Below are positions 33,168-40,766 of a stretch of DNA of 64,000 bases, in pieces. Location of the stretch: NCBI GenBank assembly GCA_964418695.1, contig CAYQMN010000001.1, forward strand, positions 231,178 through 295,177, in the 5' to 3' direction. A program made the translations under genes and the position numbers. Position 1 is the first letter of the stretch. Each line of letters opens with the position of its first letter. Under the pieces are notes generated by a model. That model was not told where the DNA came from and made no database searches. It saw nothing but the letters and a program-made list of their open reading frames with translations. This DNA comes from Prado023 sp964418695 (GTDB lineage: Bacteria; Actinomycetota; Actinomycetes; S36-B12; CAIYMF01).

Positions 33168-33947
33168 TCAGATGAACTTCTGCTCGGACAGGAAGTCGGC
33201 GATCGCCACGCCGCCGGCGCCCTCGTCGGTGACGATGGTGCCCTTGGACTTGGGCGGGCGGGCAGCGGCCTCCTCGACGACCGACCAGGCAGCGGCCAGG
33301 CCGACCTGGTCCGCACTGAGCCCGAGGGCCGCCACGTCCACGCTCTCGACGGGCTTCTTCTTGGCCGCCATGATCCCCTTGAACGAGGGGTAGCGAGGCT
33401 CGTTGATCTTCTCCACGACGCTGACCACGGCGGGCAGCGAGGCGGTCACCACGTCGTAGCCGCCGTCGGTGACGCGGTGGGTGGTGACCGAGCTGCCCTC
33501 GACGCTGACCTGGCTGGCGAAGGTGAGCTGGGGCAGGCCCAGGCGCTCGGCGACCATGGCCGGCACGACCGACATGCGCGCGTCGGTGGACTCCGACCCG
33601 AACAGCACCAGGTCCGCACCGCGATCCTTCAGCGCGCTGGCCAGCGCAGCCGAGGTCGCCAGGGCGTCCGAGCCGTGCAGGGCGTCGTCGACGATGTGCA
33701 CGCCGGAGTCGGCACCCATCGACAGCGCCTTGCGGATGGTGTCGCTGGTCTGCGACGGGCCCATGCTCAGCACGACGACCTCGCCGCCGTGGGCCTCCTG
33801 CAGCCGCAGGGCCTCCTCGACCGCGTACTCATCCAGCTCGTTCATGACCGCGTCGACAGATTCGCGGTCCAGGGTGTGATCGGTCGGGCGCAGCGTCTTC
33901 TCCGCCCAGCTGTCAGGCACCTGCTTGACACAGACAACGATCTTCAT
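33168..33947 (-). CDS. etfB: Electron transfer flavoprotein subunit beta
   Basis: AMP/nucleotide-binding partner of EtfA; 259 residues beginning MKIVVCVKQVPDSWAEK. The signature VLFGSESTDARMSVVPAMVAERLGLP and the ETF-dimer loop VEKINEPRYPSFKGIMAAKKK are present. GAGGAGG lies before the ATG. First gene of the etfBA operon; its promoter region (33948-34227) has a dyad at 34042-34057. Confidence 0.95.
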   Translation of the reverse strand: MKIVVCVKQVPDSWAEKTLRPTDHTLDRESVDAVMNELDEYAVEEALRLQEAHGGEVVVLSMGPSQTSDTIRKALSMGADSGVHIVDDALHGSDALATSAALASALKDRGADLVLFGSESTDARMSVVPAMVAERLGLPQLTFASQVSVEGSSVTTHRVTDGGYDVVTASLPAVVSVVEKINEPRYPSFKGIMAAKKKPVESVDVAALGLSADQVGLAAAWSVVEEAAARPPKSKGTIVTDEGAGGVAIADFLSEQKFI

Positions 33948-34041
33948 GGTCTGGCCGTGACCTCCTCATCGCCCGCGCCGCGCGCCGGAGCACCTGTCGG
34001 GCCTGCTCGGAACCGGGCCGAATGAGCCCGGACCCTCCCAT

Positions 34042-34057
34042 GCTACTCGCCGGTAAC
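34042..34057. promoter_or_regulatory. Imperfect dyad in the etfB/glycosyltransferase intergenic region
   Basis: GCTAC-tcgccg-GTAAC is an imperfect inverted repeat (GYTAC...GTARC) in the 280-bp divergent gap, AT-richer than its surroundings; 34067-34076 (GACCCGGGTC) is a further 10-bp palindrome. TAGCAT on the minus strand at 34040-34045 could be the etfB -10. No gene is supported between 33948 and 34227. Confidence 0.3.
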
Positions 34058-34212
34058 AAACACCGTGACCCGGGTCCACGACGTTGCGGCCCTCGTAGAA
34101 CCGGACGAGGCCCCGCCGACCTGGCCACCCGGCGGGGGGCTGGGTCCCACAGGGACGTTGCGGCCCACCCGCCACGGGGATCCTCGCCCTGGCTCGCCTC
34201 GGGCTGGGCGCG

Positions 34213-34218
34213 TACATT
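34213..34218 (+). promoter_or_regulatory. -10 element TACATT of the glycosyltransferase gene
   Basis: TACATT nine nucleotides before the ATG at 34228; no ribosome binding site. Confidence 0.4.
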
Positions 34219-34227
34219 GCCGCAGTC

Positions 34228-35496
34228 ATGCGGATCCTGCACCTGGCTTGGGAATACCCCCCGGCCCTCCACGGCGGCCTGGGCCGGCATGTCCATGCCC
34301 TGGCCGGCGCGCAGGCCCGGCTCGGTCACTCCGTCACCGTCATCACGCGCGGCCCGGTCGCGGACGAGGACCGCACTCCCGGGGTCTCGGTGGTCCGCGT
34401 GGGCGACCCCGGCACCCCCGACCTGCAGGGGCTGCTGGGCTGGGTGGCCCAGCTCGAGTCCGCGTTCGCCCACGAGGGGAACGAGCTGTTCGGCTACTGG
34501 ACGCCCGATCTCGTGCATGTGCACGACTGGATGGTCACGCACGCCGGGATGGCGCTGCGCGAGGCCAGCGGGGCCCCTCTGGTGGCCACGATCCACGCCA
34601 CCGAGGCGGGCCGGCATCGCGGATGGGTGACCAGTCCCCTGTCCACCCGGATCCACAGCACCGAGTGGCTGCTGACCAACACCGCCGAGGCGGTCCTCAC
34701 CTGCTCGTCCGCGATGGACGTGGAGGTGCGCACGCTGTTCGGTGTCGGTCCGACCACGGTCATCGCCAACGGCATCGACCTGGCCGCCTGGCAGGCCGAC
34801 CCGGTCGCGGTCGCGGGCATCCGCAGCATCGTCCCTGGTGCCGAGCCGCTGCTGGCCTTCACCGGCCGAGTCGAGTGGGAGAAGGGCGTCCAGACCTTGC
34901 TGGAGGCCCTGCCGGCGCTTCGCCTGACCCATCCAGGAGTCATGCTGCTGGTGGCCGGGACCGGGACCTACCTGCCCACGCTGCGCCAGCGCGCGGCCGA
35001 GCTGGGGGTCGAGGGCCAGGTCCGGTTCCTCGGCCGGGTCAGCGAGGAGGATCTGCGAGCCGTGGTCGCCGCCGCGGACGTGGCCATCGCGCCGAGCCTG
35101 TACGAGCCGTTCGGGCTGATCGCGCTGGAGGCCGCCGCGCTCGGGACGCCGCTGGTCGTCGCCGAGACGGGCGGGCTGGCCGAGTTCGCGCAGGGCGGGT
35201 CCTTCGCCGGCACGTTCCGGCCCGGCGACCCGGGCAGTCTGGTCGCGTCCCTGAGCGAGGACCTGGCCGACCCCGGGGCGGCGCAGCGGCGCGCGGGGCG
35301 GGCCCACGGGGTGCTGGCACAGCGCTACGACTGGGAGCTGCTGGCCGGCCAGACCGTGGCCGCCTACCACCGCGCGCGAGCCGAGCTGGGCAGCGGCGAG
35401 GACGACGCCCGGCGGATGAGCGCGCATGCGCGGCACCGGCTGCGCCTGCCCGAGCCCACCGAGGCGCCCGGACGGCTGCTGGACCGCGACCTGTGA
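34228..35496 (+). CDS. Family 4 glycosyltransferase (glycogen synthase-like)
   Basis: A 422-residue retaining GT-B enzyme. N-terminal domain starts MRILHLAWEYPPALHGGLGRH, the acceptor side typical of starch/glycogen-synthase-like GT4 proteins; VHVHDWMVTHAG and the nucleotide-sugar domain LAFTGRVEWEKGVQTLLEA and PSLYEPFGLIALEAAALGTP (E-x7-E motif) follow. In mycobacteria the related GlgM makes maltose-1-phosphate; other relatives make mannosylated glycolipids, so the product is open. Its stop overlaps the CPBP gene start by three bases. Confidence 0.87.
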   Translation: MRILHLAWEYPPALHGGLGRHVHALAGAQARLGHSVTVITRGPVADEDRTPGVSVVRVGDPGTPDLQGLLGWVAQLESAFAHEGNELFGYWTPDLVHVHDWMVTHAGMALREASGAPLVATIHATEAGRHRGWVTSPLSTRIHSTEWLLTNTAEAVLTCSSAMDVEVRTLFGVGPTTVIANGIDLAAWQADPVAVAGIRSIVPGAEPLLAFTGRVEWEKGVQTLLEALPALRLTHPGVMLLVAGTGTYLPTLRQRAAELGVEGQVRFLGRVSEEDLRAVVAAADVAIAPSLYEPFGLIALEAAALGTPLVVAETGGLAEFAQGGSFAGTFRPGDPGSLVASLSEDLADPGAAQRRAGRAHGVLAQRYDWELLAGQTVAAYHRARAELGSGEDDARRMSAHARHRLRLPEPTEAPGRLLDRDL

Positions 35497-36323
35497 GCGG
35501 CTGGCTCGGGCGGCTCGCACCGGCGAGCTCGGGCGGGGTTCTCGGCGGCCGCGGGATGCTGCCCCCGGGTCTGACGCGCCGGCTGGCGGTGGCCGAAGTG
35601 CTCATCGTGCTGGCCCTGTCGCTGGGCCGCTCGGCGGTCTACGCGGTCATCAGCTTCAGCGTCGCGCTGGGCAACCAGACGCCCCTGGCTCAGCAGACCA
35701 CCGTGCTCAACTCCTCGCTGGCCCCCGGCCGCCCGGTCCTCGACCTGCTGTTGCAGGTGCTGCGGATCGCGTTCGGTCTGGCCCCGGTGGCCCTCGTCTG
35801 GTACCTGCTCGCGCGTTCGGGCGAGGGCATGCGCAGTCTCGGCCTGGACCGTGGGCAGCTGCGGCGCGACCTGGGCCGGGGCGCACTGCTGGCCGCGGTC
35901 GTGGGCGGGGTCGGGCTGGCCGGGTACCTCGTGGCGCGGGCGTCCGGCGTCAACCTCACGGTGATCCCGGCGGACCTGCCCGACCACTGGTGGCGGGTCC
36001 CGGTGCTCGTCGCCGCCGCGCTGCAGAACGCCCTGCTGGAGGAGATCGTCGTCCTGGGCTTCCTGACCCGCCGGCTGCACCAGCTCGGCTGGTCGCCGAA
36101 CGTGGCGATCGGCGCCAGCGCCCTGCTGCGCGGCACGTACCACCTGTACCAGGGCGTCGGCGGCTTCGTCGGCAACGTGGCGATGGGCCTGCTGTTCGGC
36201 CATCTGTACCGGCGGTGGGGCCGGCTGGGTCCGATGATCGTGGCGCACCTGCTCATCGACACGGTCGCGTTCCTGGGCTACCTCGCCCTCGCCGGCCACG
36301 TGGACTGGCTGCCCAAGCCCTGA
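35493..36323 (+). CDS. CPBP-family intramembrane protein
   Basis: A 276-residue membrane protein with about seven hydrophobic segments. The ABI/CPBP motifs appear in the second half: NALLEEIVVLGFLTRRLHQ (E-E motif), ALLRGTYHLYQGVGG and MIVAHLLIDTVAFLGYL (H-x3-D). The usual EExxxR arginine is absent at its place (EEIVVL), which questions protease activity. Frame is open upstream in the glycosyltransferase gene; the GTG at 35493 overlapping its TGA is the natural start. Confidence 0.8.
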   Translation: MSGWLGRLAPASSGGVLGGRGMLPPGLTRRLAVAEVLIVLALSLGRSAVYAVISFSVALGNQTPLAQQTTVLNSSLAPGRPVLDLLLQVLRIAFGLAPVALVWYLLARSGEGMRSLGLDRGQLRRDLGRGALLAAVVGGVGLAGYLVARASGVNLTVIPADLPDHWWRVPVLVAAALQNALLEEIVVLGFLTRRLHQLGWSPNVAIGASALLRGTYHLYQGVGGFVGNVAMGLLFGHLYRRWGRLGPMIVAHLLIDTVAFLGYLALAGHVDWLPKP

Positions 36324-36428
36324 CCCGCCTCGCGCCCAGGGGCCCAGCCCGGTCGGACAACCGGCGCCGCCAAGCCACCCGGGCGCCCCCTCGGTGCGCG
36401 AGGGGCGCCGAGCGGTCAGACTGGGCCG

Positions 36429-36887
36429 GTGCTGCACCGCCATCCGTTCCTCAGCCTGGTCACGGGCGGCTACCTGGTGTTCGTCGCCTGGCTCACCCTC
36501 ACCCCGCAGCCGATCTCCGCGGAGAACACCGACTACATCTACCGGGCCCTCGACGAGCTGCACAGCCGCGGCTACCTGGAGTCGCTGGACTACAACCGGC
36601 TGGAGTTCCTGGCCAACATCGCACTGTTCGTGCCCATCGGGATGTTCCTGATGCTGCTGTTCGGCACCCGCCTGTGGTGGCTGGCGCTGGCCTCGTGCTT
36701 CGCGATGACGGTCTTCATCGAGACCGCCCAGCGCAGCATCCCGGGTCGCGTCCCCGACGAGCGGGATCTCGTGGCCAACAGCCTGGGCGCGGTGCTCGGG
36801 GTGCTCCTGGCGCTTCTGCTGACGCTGCCCAGCGCGCTGCGCCGTCGCCGCGAGCGCCGCGCCCGGCAGCTGGCCCCCGCCGCCTGA
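36429..36887 (+). CDS. VanZ-like membrane protein
   Basis: A 152-residue protein with four membrane segments (FLSLVTGGYLVFVAWLTL, FLANIALFVPIGMFLMLLFG, LWWLALASCFAMTVFIETAQ, LVANSLGAVLGVLLALLLT) and the family pattern NIALFVPIG ... ETAQRSIPGRVPDERDLVANSLGAVLG. VanZ relatives affect teicoplanin sensitivity; the role here is unknown. GTG start with CAGACT six nucleotides upstream. Confidence 0.82.
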   Translation: MLHRHPFLSLVTGGYLVFVAWLTLTPQPISAENTDYIYRALDELHSRGYLESLDYNRLEFLANIALFVPIGMFLMLLFGTRLWWLALASCFAMTVFIETAQRSIPGRVPDERDLVANSLGAVLGVLLALLLTLPSALRRRRERRARQLAPAA

Positions 36888-37031
36888 GCTCACCGCGCAC
36901 TCCCGCCCCGATTCCCGCTGGCCGGGGCGCGCCCGCCGGGTGCCGGTGCCATGCTGGACAGGTCAGGCGGGACGCTCGGCTCGCCAAGCATCGCCGACCG
37001 CAGCGCCCCCGGCCAGGCGTGGGAGGTGGAC

Positions 37032-38138
37032 GTGGCGATCGACGGCGGCCCGGATCTGGTCCAGCTGCTGACCCCCGAAGGTACGCGCGTGTGGCACCCC
37101 GACTATCACCTCGACCTGGACGCCCAGGAATGGCTGAGCCGCTACGAGGACCTGGTGATGGTCCGCCGGCTGGACCTGGAGGCGACCGCGCTGCAGCGCC
37201 AGGGCGAGCTCGGCCTGTGGGCGCCGTGTCAGGGCCAGGAGGCCGCCCAGGTCGGCGCGGCCCGCGCGACCACGCCGACCGACCGGATCTTCCCGACCTA
37301 CCGCGAGCACGGGATGGCCTGGGTCCGCGGCGTCGATCCGGTCACGCTCCTGGGCCTGTTCCGCGGCACCACGCTGGGCGGCTGGGATCCCGCCGAGCAC
37401 GGGTTCAACCTCTACACGATCGTCATCGGCGACCAGGCCCTGCACGCCGTCGGCTACGCGATGGGCCTGCAGCGCGAGGGCTCCCATGACGCGGCGCTGG
37501 TGTGCTTCGGCGACGGAGCCAGCGCGCAGGGCGACGTCGCCGAGGCGTTCGTCTACGCGGCCGTGAACGACGCGCCCGTCGTCTTCTTCTGCCAGAACAA
37601 CCAGTGGGCGATCTCCGAGCCGCTGGAGCGGCAGTCCCGCATCCCGCTCTTCAAGCGCGCGGCCGGGTACGGCTTCCCCGGCGTACGGGTCGACGGCAAC
37701 GACGTTCTGGCCGTCGAGGCGGTGGTGCGCTCCGCGCTGGAGCGGGCGCGCTCCGGTGGCGGCCCCACGCTCGTGGAGGCGTTCACCTATCGCATGGGCG
37801 CGCACACCACGTCCGACGATCCCACGCGCTACCGGACCACGGCCGAAGGCGAGGCGTGGCGGCTCAAGGACCCGATCGAGCGGGTCCGAGCGCTGCTGGT
37901 CCGCGAGGGGATCGTCGGCCCGGCGCGGCTGGCCGAGGTGGACGCCCGGGCCGAGGCGCTCGGCGAGCGGATGCGCCGGGAGTGCCGTGCGCTGCCCGAT
38001 CCGCCGCCCGAGGCGCTGTTCGAGCACGTGTACGCCGCCGAGCATCCTGTGATGCGCCGCGAGCGGGAGTGGCTGGCCGGCTACCTCGCCGGATTCGCCG
38101 AGCCCGGCAGCGACGACACAGCGGGCGGAGGGGGCTGA
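37032..38138 (+). CDS. 2-oxoacid dehydrogenase E1 component, alpha subunit
   Basis: Thiamine-diphosphate subunit of a pyruvate or branched-chain 2-oxoacid dehydrogenase. 368 residues: LVMVRRLDLEATALQRQGEL, FPTYREHGMAWVRGV, GFNLYTIVIGDQALHAVGYAMG and the ThDP motif VCFGDGASAQGDVAEAFVYA ... FFCQNNQWAIS, then phosphoserine-loop-like YRMGAHTTSDDPTRYR. GTG at 37032 has GGGAGG at ideal spacing; ATG at 36951 would add 27 low-conservation residues. First of three genes with pdhB-like and E2 following at 1 and 22 nt. The lack of E3 here means lipoamide dehydrogenase is supplied elsewhere. Confidence 0.9.
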   Translation: MAIDGGPDLVQLLTPEGTRVWHPDYHLDLDAQEWLSRYEDLVMVRRLDLEATALQRQGELGLWAPCQGQEAAQVGAARATTPTDRIFPTYREHGMAWVRGVDPVTLLGLFRGTTLGGWDPAEHGFNLYTIVIGDQALHAVGYAMGLQREGSHDAALVCFGDGASAQGDVAEAFVYAAVNDAPVVFFCQNNQWAISEPLERQSRIPLFKRAAGYGFPGVRVDGNDVLAVEAVVRSALERARSGGGPTLVEAFTYRMGAHTTSDDPTRYRTTAEGEAWRLKDPIERVRALLVREGIVGPARLAEVDARAEALGERMRRECRALPDPPPEALFEHVYAAEHPVMRREREWLAGYLAGFAEPGSDDTAGGGG

Positions 38139-38139
38139 C

Positions 38140-39117
38140 ATGGCTGTGCTCACCATGGCCGCCGCGCTCAACGCGGGCCTGCGCCGGGCCATGCTCGACG
38201 ATCCGCGCGTCCTGCTGATGGGTGAGGACATCGGTCGGCTGGGCGGGGTCTTCCGGGTGACCGACGGGCTGCTGGCCCAGTTCGGCGAGGACCGGGTGAT
38301 CGACACCCCGCTGGCCGAGAGCGGCATCCTCGGCACCGCGGTCGGGCTGGCGATGCACGGCTTCGCGCCGGTGGCCGAGATCCAGTTCGACGGGTTCGTG
38401 TTCCCCGCGTTCGACCAGATCACGACCCAGGTCTCGCGGCTGCACCTGCGCTCCGGGGGCACGCTGCAGATGCGCTTGGTCATCCGGCTGCCCAGCGGCG
38501 GCGGGATCGGCGCGGTCGAGCACCACTCGGAGTCGCCGGAGGCGTACTTCGCGCACACCCCGGGGCTGCGGATCGTCACGCCCAGCACCCCGGCCGACGC
38601 GTTCACGATGATCCGCCAGGCCATCGCCCACCCTGATCCGGTGCTGTTCCTGGAGCCCAAGCGCCTGTACTGGGTGCGCGGCGAGGTCGAGGTGGACGCC
38701 GACCTGCCCGAGCTCTCGGAGCTGTTCGCCAGCCGGGTGGTCCGGCCTGGCCGGGACGCCACCCTGCTGGCGTGGGGTCCGATGGTCCGGACGTGCCTGG
38801 ACGCGGCGGCCGCCGACGAGCAGCACGAGCTCGAGGTGCTCGACGCACGCAGCCTGGCGCCACTGGACCTGCCGACCATCGTGTCCTCGGTCGCGCGGAC
38901 CGGCCGGCTGATCGTCGTCCACGAGGCGCCCGTCACCGGTGGCCTGGGCGCCGAGATCGCCGCGCAGGTCGGGGCCGAGTGCTTCTACCAGCTGGAGGCC
39001 CCGGTGCTGCGGGTCGGCGGGTTCTCGGTGCCCTACCCGCCGGCGCGCCTGGAGCACCTTCATCTGCCCGACCTCGACCGCATCCTCGAGGCGGTCGACC
39101 GAGCCATGGCGTACTGA
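38140..39117 (+). CDS. 2-oxoacid dehydrogenase E1 component, beta subunit
   Basis: 325-residue partner of the alpha subunit: MAVLTMAAALNAGLRRAMLDD, LLMGEDIGRLGGVFRVTDGL, DTPLAESGILGTAVGLAM, IQFDGFVFPAFDQI, HHSESPEAYFAHTPGL and VLFLEPKRLYW are all standard blocks of the transketolase-like beta chain. ATG one base after the alpha gene stop. GxxRLYW pattern points to the branched-chain/acetoin-type group as much as to pyruvate. Confidence 0.93.
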   Translation: MAVLTMAAALNAGLRRAMLDDPRVLLMGEDIGRLGGVFRVTDGLLAQFGEDRVIDTPLAESGILGTAVGLAMHGFAPVAEIQFDGFVFPAFDQITTQVSRLHLRSGGTLQMRLVIRLPSGGGIGAVEHHSESPEAYFAHTPGLRIVTPSTPADAFTMIRQAIAHPDPVLFLEPKRLYWVRGEVEVDADLPELSELFASRVVRPGRDATLLAWGPMVRTCLDAAAADEQHELEVLDARSLAPLDLPTIVSSVARTGRLIVVHEAPVTGGLGAEIAAQVGAECFYQLEAPVLRVGGFSVPYPPARLEHLHLPDLDRILEAVDRAMAY

Positions 39118-39139
39118 CCCCAACGGGCGAGGAGGCATC

Positions 39140-40669
39140 GTGCTGCAGGAGTTCCGGATGCCCGACCCGGGCGAGGGCCTGACCGAGGCCGAGGTGCTGA
39201 CGTGGCGAGTGGCGGTCGGCGACCGCGTGCGCGTCAACGACGTGCTGCTCGAGGTCGAGACCGCCAAGGCGGCCGTCGAGCTGCCCAGCCCGTTCGCCGG
39301 GGTCGTCGCCGAGCTGCTGGTGCCGGTCGGAGCGGTGGTGCCGGTCGGCACGCCGATCGTCCGCATCGAGGAGGACGCGCCGGCCGTGCCGGTGGCGGCA
39401 GGCTCCGGCGACGAGAGTCCGTCCTCTGCCGGCGCGACAGCCCAGTCCCAGACGACCGCGCACCCCACGGGCGCGGGCCAGCCGGTCGCGACCCCGGAGG
39501 ATGTCGAGGCAGCCCAGGCGGGCGAGCAGACGGCCGACGCCTTCGGCACGGGAGCGCCGCCGACCGGCGCCGGCGCGGCCGGTGCCGCCGAGGCAGCGGC
39601 AGGCGGGGATGGGGCCCCGACCGGCGCCCCCGCCGCCGGTGCCGGTGTCGCGCCGTCCGACGCTCCGGCTCGGCAGGCGGTGCTCGTCGGCTACGGGGTG
39701 CGGCCCGAGGGTGCGCCGCGCCGCCGCCCGCGCGTGACCCCGCACGGGGTCGAGCACCCGGAGCCGGGGCCGCCGGGGGCCGGTGCCAAGCCGGTCCGCC
39801 ACGGAGGTCTGGAGCAGGCCCGGGCGGTGGAGGGCCGACTGGGCGGCGACCAGGTGCTCGCCAAGCCGCCGGTCCGGCGGCTCGCGCGGGACCTCGGCGT
39901 GGACTTGGCCAGGGTCGTGCCCACCGGGCCGCACGGCTCGGTCACGCACGAGGACGTCACCCACGCGGCGGCGTCGGGCTCCAGCTCCCGGGTGGTGCCG
40001 CTCTCGCATGTGGCCCGGATGATGGCCGAGGCGACCACCCGGTCGGCGTTCACCGCCCCGCACGTCACCGAGTGGGTCGAGGTCGACGTGACCGCGATGT
40101 CTGCCTTCCTGCGGGCGGCGCGCGCTCGCTACCCGGAGCTGTCGATGACCCCGCTCACCGTCGCCGCGCTGGCGCTCGCGCACGCGGCGGCCGTCCATCC
40201 GACGATCAACGCCAGCGTCGACGGCGACAGCCTCGTGCTGCACCCCGCGGTGAACCTCGGCGTGGCGGTGGACACCCCCCGCGGCCTCGTGGTTCCGGTG
40301 ATCCGCGACGCCGGGACGCTGGGGCTGGTCGAGATGGCCCAGGCGCTCGGGCAGGTGATCGGCGTGGCCCGTGCCGGTCGGACCCGGCCGGAGGAGCTGC
40401 GTGGGTCCACGGTGACGATCACGAACGTCGGCTCCCTGGGCGTGGACGGCGGCACTCCGATCCTGAACACCGACGAGGTGGCGATCCTGGCGTTCGGGCG
40501 GGTCCTCCCCCGGCCGTGGGTGGTCGACGGGCAGGTCGTGGTCCGCGACGTGGTCACCCTCGCGCTCTCGTTCGACCACCGGGTCGTCGACGGGGCGCTG
40601 GGCGCCCGAGTGCTGGGCACGATCGCGGACTACCTGGCCGACCCGGCGACCGCCCTGGCCCTGCGCTGA
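39140..40669 (+). CDS. 2-oxoacid dehydrogenase E2 component (dihydrolipoamide acyltransferase)
   Basis: A 509-residue E2 with one lipoyl domain (lipoyl-lysine in LEVETAKAAVELPSPFAGVV, about residue 43), a linker of about 120 residues very rich in Ala/Gly/Pro, a peripheral-subunit-binding domain (AKPPVRRLARDLGVDLARVVPTG) and the catalytic domain ending in SFDHRVVDGALGARVL (H-x3-D-G active site). GTG at 39140 with GAGGAGG upstream. Operon with E1 alpha and beta. Substrate remains pyruvate or branched-chain 2-oxoacids. Confidence 0.92.
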   Translation: MLQEFRMPDPGEGLTEAEVLTWRVAVGDRVRVNDVLLEVETAKAAVELPSPFAGVVAELLVPVGAVVPVGTPIVRIEEDAPAVPVAAGSGDESPSSAGATAQSQTTAHPTGAGQPVATPEDVEAAQAGEQTADAFGTGAPPTGAGAAGAAEAAAGGDGAPTGAPAAGAGVAPSDAPARQAVLVGYGVRPEGAPRRRPRVTPHGVEHPEPGPPGAGAKPVRHGGLEQARAVEGRLGGDQVLAKPPVRRLARDLGVDLARVVPTGPHGSVTHEDVTHAAASGSSSRVVPLSHVARMMAEATTRSAFTAPHVTEWVEVDVTAMSAFLRAARARYPELSMTPLTVAALALAHAAAVHPTINASVDGDSLVLHPAVNLGVAVDTPRGLVVPVIRDAGTLGLVEMAQALGQVIGVARAGRTRPEELRGSTVTITNVGSLGVDGGTPILNTDEVAILAFGRVLPRPWVVDGQVVVRDVVTLALSFDHRVVDGALGARVLGTIADYLADPATALALR

Positions 40670-40766
40670 ACCAGGTGTGGCGAGCGGCAGCGTCCTGGGA
40701 ACGCCCACGCCCAGCTGCGGGTCCCCCACGACGCGGCCCTTGAAGGCCTCGGCTCCGCGATGCCGC

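Noticed and set aside
39140..40669. Assigning the E1/E2 operon specifically to pyruvate
   Set aside because: Sequence motifs fit branched-chain 2-oxoacid or acetoin enzymes equally well; no E3 or regulator to decide.
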